Part shown: positions 8,092 through 16,536 of the stretch, piece by piece | How positions within the stretch are numbered: position 1 is the first letter of the stretch | How the letters are laid out: every line of letters begins with the position of its first letter | Source of the DNA: Anaeroglomus sp964550565 | GTDB lineage: Bacteria > Planctomycetota > Phycisphaerae > Sedimentisphaerales > Anaerohalosphaeraceae | Assembly: GCA_964550565.1 (NCBI GenBank) | Contig: CAZKAI010000043.1 | Location: forward strand, 1-34,259 | Length of the DNA: 34,259 bases | Direction: 5' to 3' | Position numbers and translations under genes: made by a program | Notes under the pieces: generated by a model | The model's database searches: none | The model's input: only the letters and a program-made list of their open reading frames with translations | Told to the model about the DNA's origin: nothing

Positions 8092-9279
8092 CTATTCCAT
8101 AAAATCCAGAAATGACATGGAAAACATTTTGGATGCCACCTTCAGCGACATCTGGTACAGCACCTCATAACGAGCCAGGTCGATGGCAACCTGTGAAATA
8201 TCGGCGTCCTGCATGCGACTTACGTCTTCCTGGGTATTGAGCTTCATTTCTTCAATGCTGTCTCTCAGTGCGGTCAGGGTTTGTACACGACCGCCGACAA
8301 TCGGGAAAGAACGTGCCAGTTTCTGCTCGACAACCTGCATTTCATTAATCACATCATTAAGCATTTCCTTCAACTGAGCTTCCGGGATACCCTCCACATT
8401 TTTGAGCAGGTCGCGGGCGCTGACCAGACTATTGAAAATGTCATAGGTGCCCGACATACGGACAGGCTCTGTGCCGGCCTGCGATAAGGCCGTGGTATCC
8501 AAATACAGCACTTCACCGGTTTGCGAGTTGACGACCGGCAGGTTTGTTTCGGTCCCGACGGCGTTGACCCAGCTTTGCCCGCCGTCAATGGATAGCTGCC
8601 AGTTGCCGGCGCTGCCCTGCACCTGGAGATAGAGATCTCCCCGGGCGGTGTTGGTGCCGGTGCCGATCTGGATACCCGTTTGTCCGTAGAAAACAGGGGT
8701 ATCCCGGTCATCGGGGGAAAACAATGTTGAGCCGACCAGGACCGCCGACATTTCAACCCCGTTGGCCACCGTGACTTTTTTTTCCTCATTGCTTCCCTGG
8801 TAGATGACACGGGTGACCTGGCCAGAGGCGTCGCGCTCCACCGTATAGGGTACCGCCGAATCTTTGGCGCCGGCAAAAAGGCTTTGCCCCAGCCGCTGGG
8901 TATTGGCTAATGAAACCAACTGTTCGAGGGCATTGTTCAGATCCGCAGCGAGGGTCTGCCGGAGCTGGTCGCCAGTTGTACCGGACATGATCGAAGTCAG
9001 CGATTCTCTTGCGCTGGCCAGTTCGCTGCTCATACTTTGCAGCACCGAGGAACTCAACTCCAGCACACTGGTCACCTCATCCAGACTTTTGATGTACTGG
9101 GTTTTCGTGCGGTTGTCACTTAAGAGTCCGAGGATTTGGTTGGTCAGGTTGGGGTTGTCCGAAACCCGATTGACATCCTGCCCCGTACCGGCTCTTTCCT
9201 GAAGCTGAGCCAGCTTCGATGAATGGTAATTGATTGCCCAGCTTGAGCTTTTATAAATTGCATCCAGTGAATAACTCAT
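8092..9279 (-). CDS. flgL: flagellar hook-filament junction protein FlgL
   Basis: FlgL (HAP3) joins the hook to the flagellin filament outside the cell. The 395-residue protein has the flagellin-like N-terminal helical domain (AINYHSSKLAQLQERAGTGQ, then VSDNPNLTNQILGL) and the matching C-terminal helix (QDADISQVAIDLARYEVLYQ ending in SFLDFME). The middle, about residues 140-290, is beta-rich and variable, as is usual. Flagellin itself is not in the window. FlgL is distinguished from flagellin by its place directly after flgK and by the hook-associated-type middle. An AGGA box precedes the ATG. It lies 18 bases downstream of flgK in the same operon. Confidence 0.93.
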   Translation of the reverse strand: MSYSLDAIYKSSSWAINYHSSKLAQLQERAGTGQDVNRVSDNPNLTNQILGLLSDNRTKTQYIKSLDEVTSVLELSSSVLQSMSSELASARESLTSIMSGTTGDQLRQTLAADLNNALEQLVSLANTQRLGQSLFAGAKDSAVPYTVERDASGQVTRVIYQGSNEEKKVTVANGVEMSAVLVGSTLFSPDDRDTPVFYGQTGIQIGTGTNTARGDLYLQVQGSAGNWQLSIDGGQSWVNAVGTETNLPVVNSQTGEVLYLDTTALSQAGTEPVRMSGTYDIFNSLVSARDLLKNVEGIPEAQLKEMLNDVINEMQVVEQKLARSFPIVGGRVQTLTALRDSIEEMKLNTQEDVSRMQDADISQVAIDLARYEVLYQMSLKVASKMFSMSFLDFME

Positions 9280-9297
9280 ATCTGTTCCTGTACGGTA

Positions 9298-11325
9298 CTA
9301 TGATATAATGGTAATCAGAGTCTTGAGCGAATCCGAGATGGTGTTCAAATATTTGGACATCGCCTGAAACAGGCGTTCATAAACCATCATCTGCATCGCC
9401 TGATCGTTAACGTCCACCCCACTGACTTCATCGCGCTGTGATTCGAGGCTCTTTTTGATTCCCTGAGCATTATCATACTGCATCTGGGTGAAGGAAATTG
9501 AGTTGCCGACACTTACCGTCATATTGCGATAATACTCCTTGGTGGAAAACCCTCCCAGAGCGGACGATGCGGTATCACCCAACTGGGCAATGGCCACAGC
9601 GTTGGCATTATCACTTTGTTCCACACTGCGGGAGACGGCAATTCGACTGGCAGAACGAACAATATCGTCGGCCAGAGTGATCGTCGAAGCATCATTGCCG
9701 GCAAAAAAGCTATTCATTCCCACTGCAGCAAGAAAACCGGAAGTGTCGGAATTAGCCAGTGCATTAATCGTAAATTCATCTCCGTCATTCAGATAGCCTG
9801 GACTGACGCCATTTGCACTCAAACTGACTTTGATGCCGTTTTCGAGCAGAATTTCGGTCCCGCCCTGATACCCCTGCCCGATATTCAGCGAGGCAATCGT
9901 GGCTCCGGAACCGTCCTGAATGACCAGGTCCATCACGCCGGTACCGATGGCATAAGTCTGGCCCGGCGGGCTGGTGTTGATGGTACAGGTATAGGTCTGA
10001 TTTACCGTGCCGGTATAAAGGCCGGATATCTGAATTGACGGGGGCGCCTGGTTGGCCGCTGCGCCCGCTCCGGCCAGCGGATTGGGACTATAGCTTGACG
10101 GTTCTGCGGTGACGCCCGGCAGAAAATCAAACTGATACCCTTCATTGGCAACAATTTGAAGCCTGCCGCTGTTGACCCCGGTATTGTCTTCCAGGCCGGG
10201 AATCAGGGCGAGATCATCGGCCACCGACTGCAGCGTACTGCCGGCTGCAACGGCAATGGCATGACGCGTTACACTGCCGTCCGGAGCGGTAACCCGAATA
10301 TAGATGGTCCCGGCGCTGACCGGAGGAGTAAATTCCGATACGCTGGACTGCCCCATGGTCCAGCCGGTCAGACTGGTGAAAGAACCTTCGGACCCCACAC
10401 CCTGAGCGTGAATCTTATTGGTTTCTGAAACGATGGTTTGGGCCAGGGTGTTTAACTGATCCAGAATGTCACTTAACAGAGAATTATGCAGGGTGAATAA
10501 TCCGCCGAGACTGCCGCCGGTCACCGTATCCTGAACCTGTTCGGTACCGCTGATGGAAATCACCATGTCGTAATGGTCACCTTCCTGCTGGAGATTAACT
10601 TCAATCGGAGTGGTATTCGAACCAACCACCAGGGGAATATCCGACAGGACGATATCCACCTGCCCATACTCTTTTTTGATGACTTCCACCCCCGCCAGCC
10701 GGTTTAGATCTATCACGAGCTTGTCGCGCTGATCCAGCATATTACTGGCATCAAAACCGCGAACCTGCTGGGTGTAAATAATCTTATTCATATTGGCAAT
10801 CTGGGCAGACAGTTCATTGATTTCCAAAACCGTGGACTGAGCTTCCGTATAAGTACTGTCCTGAAGATTATTTACCACGGATGCGACATTACGAAATTGA
10901 TTGGTCAGGGTCTGTGCTGCCGAAACCACGGAGCTTTGCAGGGTGATATCAGTGGGCCGCAAAGACAAATCATAAAAGGCATTATAAAAATTGTCCATGG
11001 CCGTACTGATACCCGGTGTGGACAATTCGGCCATGCCACTTTCAATACTCCGCAGCGATTCCATCTGGCGGTTCAGTGAGGACATGGCTGCATCCTGCGT
11101 GAGAATCTGGTCTTCAATCAGCGTGTTGATTCTACGGACAATTCCGGCAAAATCAACACCCTGCCCGAGGAGAAATCCGCCGGTATATGAGGCATCGGCC
11201 GGACGCAGATCAATATCCTGACGATGATAGCCTTCCGTGGCGGCATTGGCAATATTGTTACCGATAATATCCAGCGCCCGCTGAGCTGTCCGTATCCCGC
11301 TGATTCCTATTTCATATCCAGCCAT
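9298..11325 (-). CDS. flgK: flagellar hook-associated protein FlgK
   Basis: FlgK (HAP1) forms the first junction layer on the hook. The 675-residue protein starts with the rod/hook family N-terminus (GISGIRTAQRALDIIGNNIA, then ATEGYHRQ) and ends with the paired C-terminal helix (VNDQAMQMMVYERLFQAMSK). Helical core segments include NLQDSTYTEAQSTVLEINEL and DASNMLDQRDKLVIDLNRLA, the latter a strong FlgK marker. It is longer than the 547-residue E. coli protein, with the extra length in a central beta-rich, Ser/Gly-rich domain (about 300-520). It is exported without a signal peptide. An AGGG box precedes the ATG, 8 bases after flgN. Confidence 0.95.
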   Translation of the reverse strand: MAGYEIGISGIRTAQRALDIIGNNIANAATEGYHRQDIDLRPADASYTGGFLLGQGVDFAGIVRRINTLIEDQILTQDAAMSSLNRQMESLRSIESGMAELSTPGISTAMDNFYNAFYDLSLRPTDITLQSSVVSAAQTLTNQFRNVASVVNNLQDSTYTEAQSTVLEINELSAQIANMNKIIYTQQVRGFDASNMLDQRDKLVIDLNRLAGVEVIKKEYGQVDIVLSDIPLVVGSNTTPIEVNLQQEGDHYDMVISISGTEQVQDTVTGGSLGGLFTLHNSLLSDILDQLNTLAQTIVSETNKIHAQGVGSEGSFTSLTGWTMGQSSVSEFTPPVSAGTIYIRVTAPDGSVTRHAIAVAAGSTLQSVADDLALIPGLEDNTGVNSGRLQIVANEGYQFDFLPGVTAEPSSYSPNPLAGAGAAANQAPPSIQISGLYTGTVNQTYTCTINTSPPGQTYAIGTGVMDLVIQDGSGATIASLNIGQGYQGGTEILLENGIKVSLSANGVSPGYLNDGDEFTINALANSDTSGFLAAVGMNSFFAGNDASTITLADDIVRSASRIAVSRSVEQSDNANAVAIAQLGDTASSALGGFSTKEYYRNMTVSVGNSISFTQMQYDNAQGIKKSLESQRDEVSGVDVNDQAMQMMVYERLFQAMSKYLNTISDSLKTLITIIS

Positions 11326-11333
11326 AGAGTTCC

Positions 11334-11855
11334 CTACATTCGCATACTGATAATCGGCCGATGGACTTCACGCCGGCTCTGCCCATGAGGTGTATAGGTC
11401 AGGGTCTGATTCCGTTTGCCGATAATGCCCTCCAGAATCGTCCGATTCAGGCGTTCGCATTCCCTCAATAGCTGTTCGGTGGCACAATGCTCCAGGGACA
11501 GGCGATTCATCAATTCCTTCAGAAGCCGCTGTTTGCCGAGCAGAGCCGCCTTCTGTTCCGGCATGAGATGCTGTCCGACACGCGTCAGATTCACCTCCTC
11601 GGGACGGCATTGCAGAATACGGGAAAACGCCTGGCAAATCTGCTGCTGACGGTTGTCGGCCTGCTCGCGCTGGTCGGCCGCAAGCGGCAGCACATCCTGC
11701 ATCTGACGCAAGGCCTGCTCATCCCGGCGAATGACCGCGGCGCGAAGCTGATTCAATTGTTCCAGCATCCGGCGAACGGATTCGGTACGTTCCTCCAGAA
11801 ATGTCATCAGTTCCTCGGCAATTTGACTCAGATTGTATCGCTGGGTCTCAGTCAT
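11334..11855 (-). CDS. flgN: FlgN-family export chaperone
   Basis: A 173-residue, all-helical protein with heptad-rich segments (LMTFLEERTESVRRMLEQLN near the start, a long charged middle, and LLRECERLNRTILEGIIGKR towards the end). The C-terminal NQTLTYTPHGQ is typical of FlgN proteins, which often end with a Y-x-x-x-G pattern. FlgN binds FlgK and FlgL in the cytoplasm and delivers them to the flagellar export gate. Its place just upstream of flgK fits. The start overlaps the flgJ stop (ATGA), and the SD is weak, so translation is probably coupled. Confidence 0.87.
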   Translation of the reverse strand: MTETQRYNLSQIAEELMTFLEERTESVRRMLEQLNQLRAAVIRRDEQALRQMQDVLPLAADQREQADNRQQQICQAFSRILQCRPEEVNLTRVGQHLMPEQKAALLGKQRLLKELMNRLSLEHCATEQLLRECERLNRTILEGIIGKRNQTLTYTPHGQSRREVHRPIISMRM

Positions 11856-12223
11856 ACACCCTCATTCAAACCCGCGGCAGCATCAGCCGGCAGATTCATC
11901 TGCTGTCCGATCTGCCGATAGATCGATTTCCATAATCCCATCCCGCCCTGCTCACTGACCAGATCACTCATCTGGGACCAGTACAGGCTCTGAATCTGCT
12001 CACCACCTGCGTCTTCTGATTCTTCGTCTTCGTCCGTATCCATTTGTTCAATATTCTGCTGAGCCTGCTTGAACATCTGATGCAGAAGCACCCCTTCAAA
12101 CTTTTTGGCAACCTCCTGCAGTTTTTCCGCAGCGGGGTCCGGCGATGCCGGCCGGCAGACATCCTGCAGGCCGGCAGCTTCAGGCAACTGGCCGGAATTT
12201 GAGAGTGCAAATAAATCCGTCAT
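11852..12223 (-). CDS. flgJ: FlgJ-type rod-binding protein (N-terminal domain only)
   Basis: A protein of about 123 residues matching the rod-binding domain of FlgJ: VAKKFEGVLLHQMFKQA, then an acidic insert, then QSLYWSQMSDLVSEQGGMGL. In enterobacteria FlgJ also carries a C-terminal peptidoglycan hydrolase domain. That part is absent here, as in many other phyla, so another hydrolase must open the wall for the rod. The downstream ATG (12221-12223) is chosen because AAGGGG lies 6 bases before it; the ATG at 12229 abuts that box. It sits between flgI and flgN, in the usual order. Confidence 0.85.
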   Translation of the reverse strand: MTDLFALSNSGQLPEAAGLQDVCRPASPDPAAEKLQEVAKKFEGVLLHQMFKQAQQNIEQMDTDEDEESEDAGGEQIQSLYWSQMSDLVSEQGGMGLWKSIYRQIGQQMNLPADAAAGLNEGV

Positions 12224-12234
12224 CGACATCCCCT

Positions 12235-13347
12235 TTACATCATTTCCAGCCTGGCCTGCAAGGCCCCGGCTCGTTTTAAAGCGTCAAAAATGGCAATCAG
12301 GTCACGCGGCGAGGCACCAATGGAATTCAGGGCCCGGGCCAACTCTTCGACCGTGACCGTCTTGGGCAGAGCAATCAGGGCACCATCCTTTTCTTCAATC
12401 GCCAGCGAGGTCTCATCGACGACTGCCGTTGAAGCGCCGTCGGTAAACGGCGTGGTCGGCTGCGATACATTTTTCTGCTCTTTGACTTTGACTACAAGGC
12501 TGCCCTGTGCAACCGCGGTTTCCTTGATCGTGACATTGCCGCCGACGACGATTGTGCCGGTGCGTTCATTGATGACAACAACCGCAGGTACATCGACTTC
12601 CACATCCGCTTGAACGATGTCATCCAAAAACGTGATTTCCTGTCCAATTCCAAACTGATCCGGCACAAAGATACGGACTGTGCCTGGATCTTCGGCAATT
12701 GCCATGCCGGGATGTTTGTCGGAGATTGTCTTTCGGATGCGTTCGGCTGTTGTGAAATTAGCCTGCCGAAGACTCAGCACGATACTGCGTTTGCCGCCAA
12801 TGACCTGCACAAATTCGGACAGTTCAGAGCGTTCAACAATGGCCCCGCTCGGAATTCGCCCGACAGTGGGATGATTTTTTGAGGCTTTGGTCCCGGTTTT
12901 ACCTTCCACCGTCCACGAGGATGTGGAAATCGAGGCCACCCGGGCCACAGCATAAATTTCTCCATCAAGCCCTTTCAATTCCGTCGCCAGCAGCATCCCC
13001 CCCTGAAGGCTCTTGGCATCGCCCAGCGACGAAATCGTGATATCAATCATTCCCCCTTCCCGATCCCAGGGTCCCAGTTCTGCAGTCACCATGACCAGCG
13101 CAATATTCGATGAACGCAGCAGAGCCGGCGTGAAAGTCGTGTCGCCTTCCCGCCTGAGCAGACTGGTCAGCAGCTGGGCGCTGGGAAGAGCACTGTCGCC
13201 GGTTCCATTTAATCCTACTACCAGCCCGGTACCCATCAGCGGGTTTCCGCGAACTCCCTGAATATCGCAGACATCCCCGATCCGTGCCGCCTGGGTCGCC
13301 GAGATGACACAGGCCGTCAGCAGCAATAATCGTGCAATCGTTCTCAT
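12235..13347 (-). CDS. flgI: flagellar P-ring protein FlgI
   Basis: FlgI builds the periplasmic P-ring bushing around the rod. The 370-residue protein starts with a Sec signal peptide (LLLLTACVISATQA, cleaved about residue 20) and continues with the family opening ARIGDVCDIQGVRGNPLMGT-GLVVGLNGTGDS. Other FlgI blocks are ITISSLGDAKSLQGGMLLAT, VERSELSEFVQ, and a C-terminal VEELARALNSIGASPRDLIA-IFDALKRAGAL. Length agrees with the family (about 365). Its presence with FlgH shows a diderm envelope with a peptidoglycan layer and outer membrane. It lies 21 bases after flgH. Confidence 0.97.
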   Translation of the reverse strand: MRTIARLLLLTACVISATQAARIGDVCDIQGVRGNPLMGTGLVVGLNGTGDSALPSAQLLTSLLRREGDTTFTPALLRSSNIALVMVTAELGPWDREGGMIDITISSLGDAKSLQGGMLLATELKGLDGEIYAVARVASISTSSWTVEGKTGTKASKNHPTVGRIPSGAIVERSELSEFVQVIGGKRSIVLSLRQANFTTAERIRKTISDKHPGMAIAEDPGTVRIFVPDQFGIGQEITFLDDIVQADVEVDVPAVVVINERTGTIVVGGNVTIKETAVAQGSLVVKVKEQKNVSQPTTPFTDGASTAVVDETSLAIEEKDGALIALPKTVTVEELARALNSIGASPRDLIAIFDALKRAGALQARLEMM

Positions 13348-13368
13348 AAAATCCTCTCATCCGTCCGA

Positions 13369-13983
13369 CTAAAACGGCCAGATAAAGTCCAAAAACTTGC
13401 CCAGCCATCCGGGATTATTATAATTTTTCGTGGGTCCGTCGCTGAGGGCCACCAGTGAAAAATCCGCGATCTGCTCGCTGCGGACTGTATTATCATATGA
13501 TATATCGCTTGGACGAACCACACCGCTGACCTGAATGGTCTGCTTGTCGCCGCTGATATCCCGGGTACGCGTCCCGATGACCACCAGATTGCCGTTCGGA
13601 TGAATATCCTGAACAACAACGGTGATGCGGTCCTCAATACTGCGTTCGTCCTTGTAGTCCGCCTTGCCGTTGACGGACTTTTTTGATGATGCGCCCAGAG
13701 ATACATCCGGAATATTCGGAATCACATTTTCAATTTTATTCTCATCTCCATTGATCAGGAGGGAATTGGAGGTACTCTTTTGAAGATCCGTTTTGACTTT
13801 ATTATCAACTTTATGATCTTCATTGATGACGACGGTCAGCAGATCCCCCACCTGGATCGCCTTGTCATCGGCATAGAGAGCCTTGCTGGTCGCGCTTTTT
13901 TTGGCCCATATTGATCCTGCCTGGCAGACTGAAGACAGGACCAGCACTGCACAGCATGACAGAATATAACGTTGACAGTTCAT
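13369..13983 (-). CDS. flgH: flagellar L-ring protein FlgH
   Basis: FlgH forms the outer-membrane L-ring. The protein of about 204 residues has an N-terminal export signal and the family core KAIQVGDLLTVVINEDHKVD, an ITVVVQDIHPNGNLVVIGTR block, then QTIQVSGVVRPSDIS and the C-terminal GWLGKFLDFIWPF, a FlgH hallmark. FlgH is usually a lipoprotein. Here the segment is LSSVCQAGS, with Val before the Cys, so a lipobox is not convincing and signal peptidase I cleavage after QA is plausible. The ATG at 13981-13983 has an AAAGGA box; the in-frame TTG at 13998 overlaps the flgA stop and is rejected. Confidence 0.93.
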   Translation of the reverse strand: MNCQRYILSCCAVLVLSSVCQAGSIWAKKSATSKALYADDKAIQVGDLLTVVINEDHKVDNKVKTDLQKSTSNSLLINGDENKIENVIPNIPDVSLGASSKKSVNGKADYKDERSIEDRITVVVQDIHPNGNLVVIGTRTRDISGDKQTIQVSGVVRPSDISYDNTVRSEQIADFSLVALSDGPTKNYNNPGWLGKFLDFIWPF

Positions 13984-13994
13984 AGGGTTTCCTT

Positions 13995-14984
13995 TCAAAT
14001 TTGCGGCCTGACGGTTCCGTCGGGCTGAATCGTACAGTAAATGATGCGTTCCTCGGATTTTTCTCCCCGGCGAACACGAATCAGGTCGCCGATTTTTCCT
14101 TCATCGAGAGCCTGTCCTGATGCTGAAACAAATAATGCCCCGCTGTTGATCTGCACCAGCACATGCTGATTGCGCCGGATGAGCACTGGGGCCTGCTGGG
14201 GAGCCAGCCAGTCCGGATGGATTACATTGCCCTGGGCAATTTTGCGACGGACAATCAGACCATAGGGTTCTTTCCAATTCTTATTCTGAGGCGAAGCGGA
14301 TTCGACATCCTGAATCTGAATATTGTCCGAGGTAATCAGTGTGCCTGCCTCAATCGTCTGCGATGCAACCAGTTGACGTACTTTGTATCGCACGGCGAAG
14401 GCAACTTCAACCTGCGAGACGGTCAGCCCCTGCTGCTGGACAGCGACGGTTACTTTTTGTGAACCCGCGGTCTGGTAGCGGCTCATCTGACAGGACAGGT
14501 TGACCACCGCATTGGGATCTTCCAGCACAACCCGTGACGGTGTTCGTATCAGCGCAATGGATGACACCGGGACTCCGACCAGTTTTTTATCCAGAAATTC
14601 ACGCGCTGCCTGGACCATGCGTTCCGGCTCCACCACGGTTTCTCTCCGTTTGACGGCTGTGATTTCAGCCCCGATAAAGTCCACTTTATCGGCAGAGATT
14701 CCGATGCTGGCCAGTCGGCTGAGAATCGTATTGCGATCCACAAAAACCACCTGGCCCTTAGCGACAAAGGTACCCAGTCCGATAGCGCCGACCTGTTCCA
14801 GCAAATCGGCCGGACCTTCGATTTTGCACACCCCCCCCAGGGACACCGACGATTGTTCGCTGACCGATTCGGACGGCAGGGTTATTTTGATTTTCCCAGC
14901 AGGTTGAGCAGCAACACCCTGCCCGGCACAAAAAGCAGCCAGCCCCAGCACACTGATTCCAAACATGAGTTGCATTCGATTCAT
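13995..14984 (-). CDS. flgA: flagellar P-ring chaperone FlgA
   Basis: FlgA is the periplasmic chaperone for FlgI assembly. The protein of about 329 residues has a signal peptide (MFGISVLGLAAFCAGQGVAA), an N-terminal beta region, and a C-terminal SAF-like domain with the diagnostic QLVASQTIEAGTLITSDNIQ, followed by LIVRRKIAQGNVIHPDWL and the final INSGALFVSASGQAL. At about 330 residues it is longer than E. coli FlgA (219), with the extra length N-terminal to the SAF domain. The ATG at 14982-14984 has GGAGGAG at a good distance; starts nearer the flgG stop (TTG 14999) are less likely. It follows flgG by about 15 bases. Confidence 0.92.
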   Translation of the reverse strand: MNRMQLMFGISVLGLAAFCAGQGVAAQPAGKIKITLPSESVSEQSSVSLGGVCKIEGPADLLEQVGAIGLGTFVAKGQVVFVDRNTILSRLASIGISADKVDFIGAEITAVKRRETVVEPERMVQAAREFLDKKLVGVPVSSIALIRTPSRVVLEDPNAVVNLSCQMSRYQTAGSQKVTVAVQQQGLTVSQVEVAFAVRYKVRQLVASQTIEAGTLITSDNIQIQDVESASPQNKNWKEPYGLIVRRKIAQGNVIHPDWLAPQQAPVLIRRNQHVLVQINSGALFVSASGQALDEGKIGDLIRVRRGEKSEERIIYCTIQPDGTVRPQI

Positions 14985-14999
14985 CCTCATCTCCTCCAA

Positions 15000-15782
15000 T
15001 TACCGTACCAGCTCAGATAACTGCCGCAGGATATTGTCGCCGGTGCGAATCGTGCGAGAATTGATTTCATAGCCGCGCTGGGCATTGATCAGGTTCACCA
15101 GCTCAGTCACCATCTGGACGTTTGACTTTTCCAGATATTTTGACAGGATGCTGCCATAACCTTCTTCGCCGGCTTTGCCTGCAACTGCGGACCCGCTGGC
15201 CTCAGTTTCCCGATAGAGATTGCCTCCTTCCGAACTCAACCCGGAGGGATTTGCGAATCGATACAATTCCAGAGTCCCAATCACCTGATTACCTGCCGGA
15301 GTTTGAACACTGACTGTACCATCCCCGGCAATATCCACCATCGTGGCATCTTCGGGCACCGTAATTCCAGGACTGACCTGATACCCGCTGGCAGTGACCA
15401 GAAGACCGTTGGCATCCTTTTGAAACGCCCCATCACGGGTATAACGCTCTTCCCCGTTGGGAAGCGTGATTTTGAAAAAACCCTCACCCTGGATAGCAAC
15501 ATCCAGATCGTTACCGGTACTTTGAACATCTCCAACCGTAAAGATTCGAGTTGTGGAGGCAACCCGGACGCCGCTGCCGACTTCCAGGCCGCTGGGGGCG
15601 GTCACACCAGTGGCAATCTCACGGTCTGATTCCCGCATCTTTAAATACAGCAAATCCTGGAAATTGATATGCGAACGCTTGAAACCATTGGTATTGACGT
15701 TGGCCAGGTTGTTGGCGATGGTATCAATCATCGTCTGCTGGGCGTCCATCCCTGTGGCGGCTGTGGAAAAAGCTTTTAGCAT
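15000..15782 (-). CDS. flgG: flagellar distal rod protein FlgG
   Basis: FlgG makes the distal rod. The 260-residue protein opens with the family signature MLKAFSTAATGMDAQQTMID and NNLANVNTNGFKR, has the FlgG-specific TGNDLDVAIQGEGFFKI, and ends with LEKSNVQMVTELVNLINAQR and SRTIRTGDNILRQLSELVR. Length matches E. coli (260). The ATG at 15780-15782 has AGGAG 7 bases upstream, so the 10-residue longer reading from 15812 is rejected. It follows flgF with 10 bases between. Confidence 0.97.
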   Translation of the reverse strand: MLKAFSTAATGMDAQQTMIDTIANNLANVNTNGFKRSHINFQDLLYLKMRESDREIATGVTAPSGLEVGSGVRVASTTRIFTVGDVQSTGNDLDVAIQGEGFFKITLPNGEERYTRDGAFQKDANGLLVTASGYQVSPGITVPEDATMVDIAGDGTVSVQTPAGNQVIGTLELYRFANPSGLSSEGGNLYRETEASGSAVAGKAGEEGYGSILSKYLEKSNVQMVTELVNLINAQRGYEINSRTIRTGDNILRQLSELVR

Positions 15783-15792
15783 TGTAAATCTC

Positions 15793-16536
15793 CTAACCCT
15801 GACTATTGGCAACGCTCATCGCAGCTGAGCCATTTTCGCGCTGACGTTTCAGGATATTGATATGCATTTCATATACTCGCGACAAGGTCATCATATTGAT
15901 CATTTCATCCATCACTTTGACATTGGATGCTTCCTGGTATCCCTGTCGGACTTTGACCCGGGTTGCGGCCTCCGGTTCGGCATCCGTCTTGACTCGATAC
16001 GCCCCGAGTCCTATCGGTTCGAGATTCTCGGAGCTGTTTTTGAAATCCACCAGCTTCAGCGTACCCACCGTTACATCGCCGGCCTGTACGCCGCCGTCCA
16101 GGCTGATTTTAATATTGTTTCCGGAAGCATCCTGGGGGATGACAATCGGACCGTTCTGCCCGGCAACCAGATTCCCGTTGGTGTCCACAAGCTGACCCAG
16201 TTTGTTGATTTCCAGCGAACCATTGCGGGTATAAAGCGGGCCTGTGGGTGTTTCAAGAACCAGAAATCCCCTGCCTTCCAGTGCAACATCCAGCGGACGG
16301 TCGGTGCGAAGAATCTGCCCCTGCGAAAAATCAATCGTCTGAAGGCTGTGTATTTCGCTGGCAAACAGGGATTCTTTGCCCTGATTGGCCAGAACCGAAT
16401 CCAGTGTCGAGCTGAAACTGCTGACGGTTCTTTTAAATCCCGATGTGGATGCATTGGCGATATTATTGGATACCGCCATGTATTTTTCCATCAGGGCATC
16501 AATCCCGGAACTGATTTGGCCGCTGGGTTCACTCAT
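15793..16536 (-). CDS. flgF: flagellar proximal rod protein FlgF
   Basis: FlgF is a proximal rod subunit exported by the flagellar type III system. The 247-residue protein shows the rod family N-terminus (SGIDALMEKYMAVSNNIANA, then TSGFKRT), the central DRPLDVALEGRGFLVLETPT, and a C-terminus (QEASNVKVMDEMINMMTLSR-VYEMHINIL) that fits FlgF more than FlgG. The length fits (E. coli 251). It overlaps the upstream PilZ gene by four bases (ATGA), with a GGAGGA box slightly far from the start, so translation is probably coupled to the PilZ gene. Confidence 0.93.
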   Translation of the reverse strand: MSEPSGQISSGIDALMEKYMAVSNNIANASTSGFKRTVSSFSSTLDSVLANQGKESLFASEIHSLQTIDFSQGQILRTDRPLDVALEGRGFLVLETPTGPLYTRNGSLEINKLGQLVDTNGNLVAGQNGPIVIPQDASGNNIKISLDGGVQAGDVTVGTLKLVDFKNSSENLEPIGLGAYRVKTDAEPEAATRVKVRQGYQEASNVKVMDEMINMMTLSRVYEMHINILKRQRENGSAAMSVANSQG

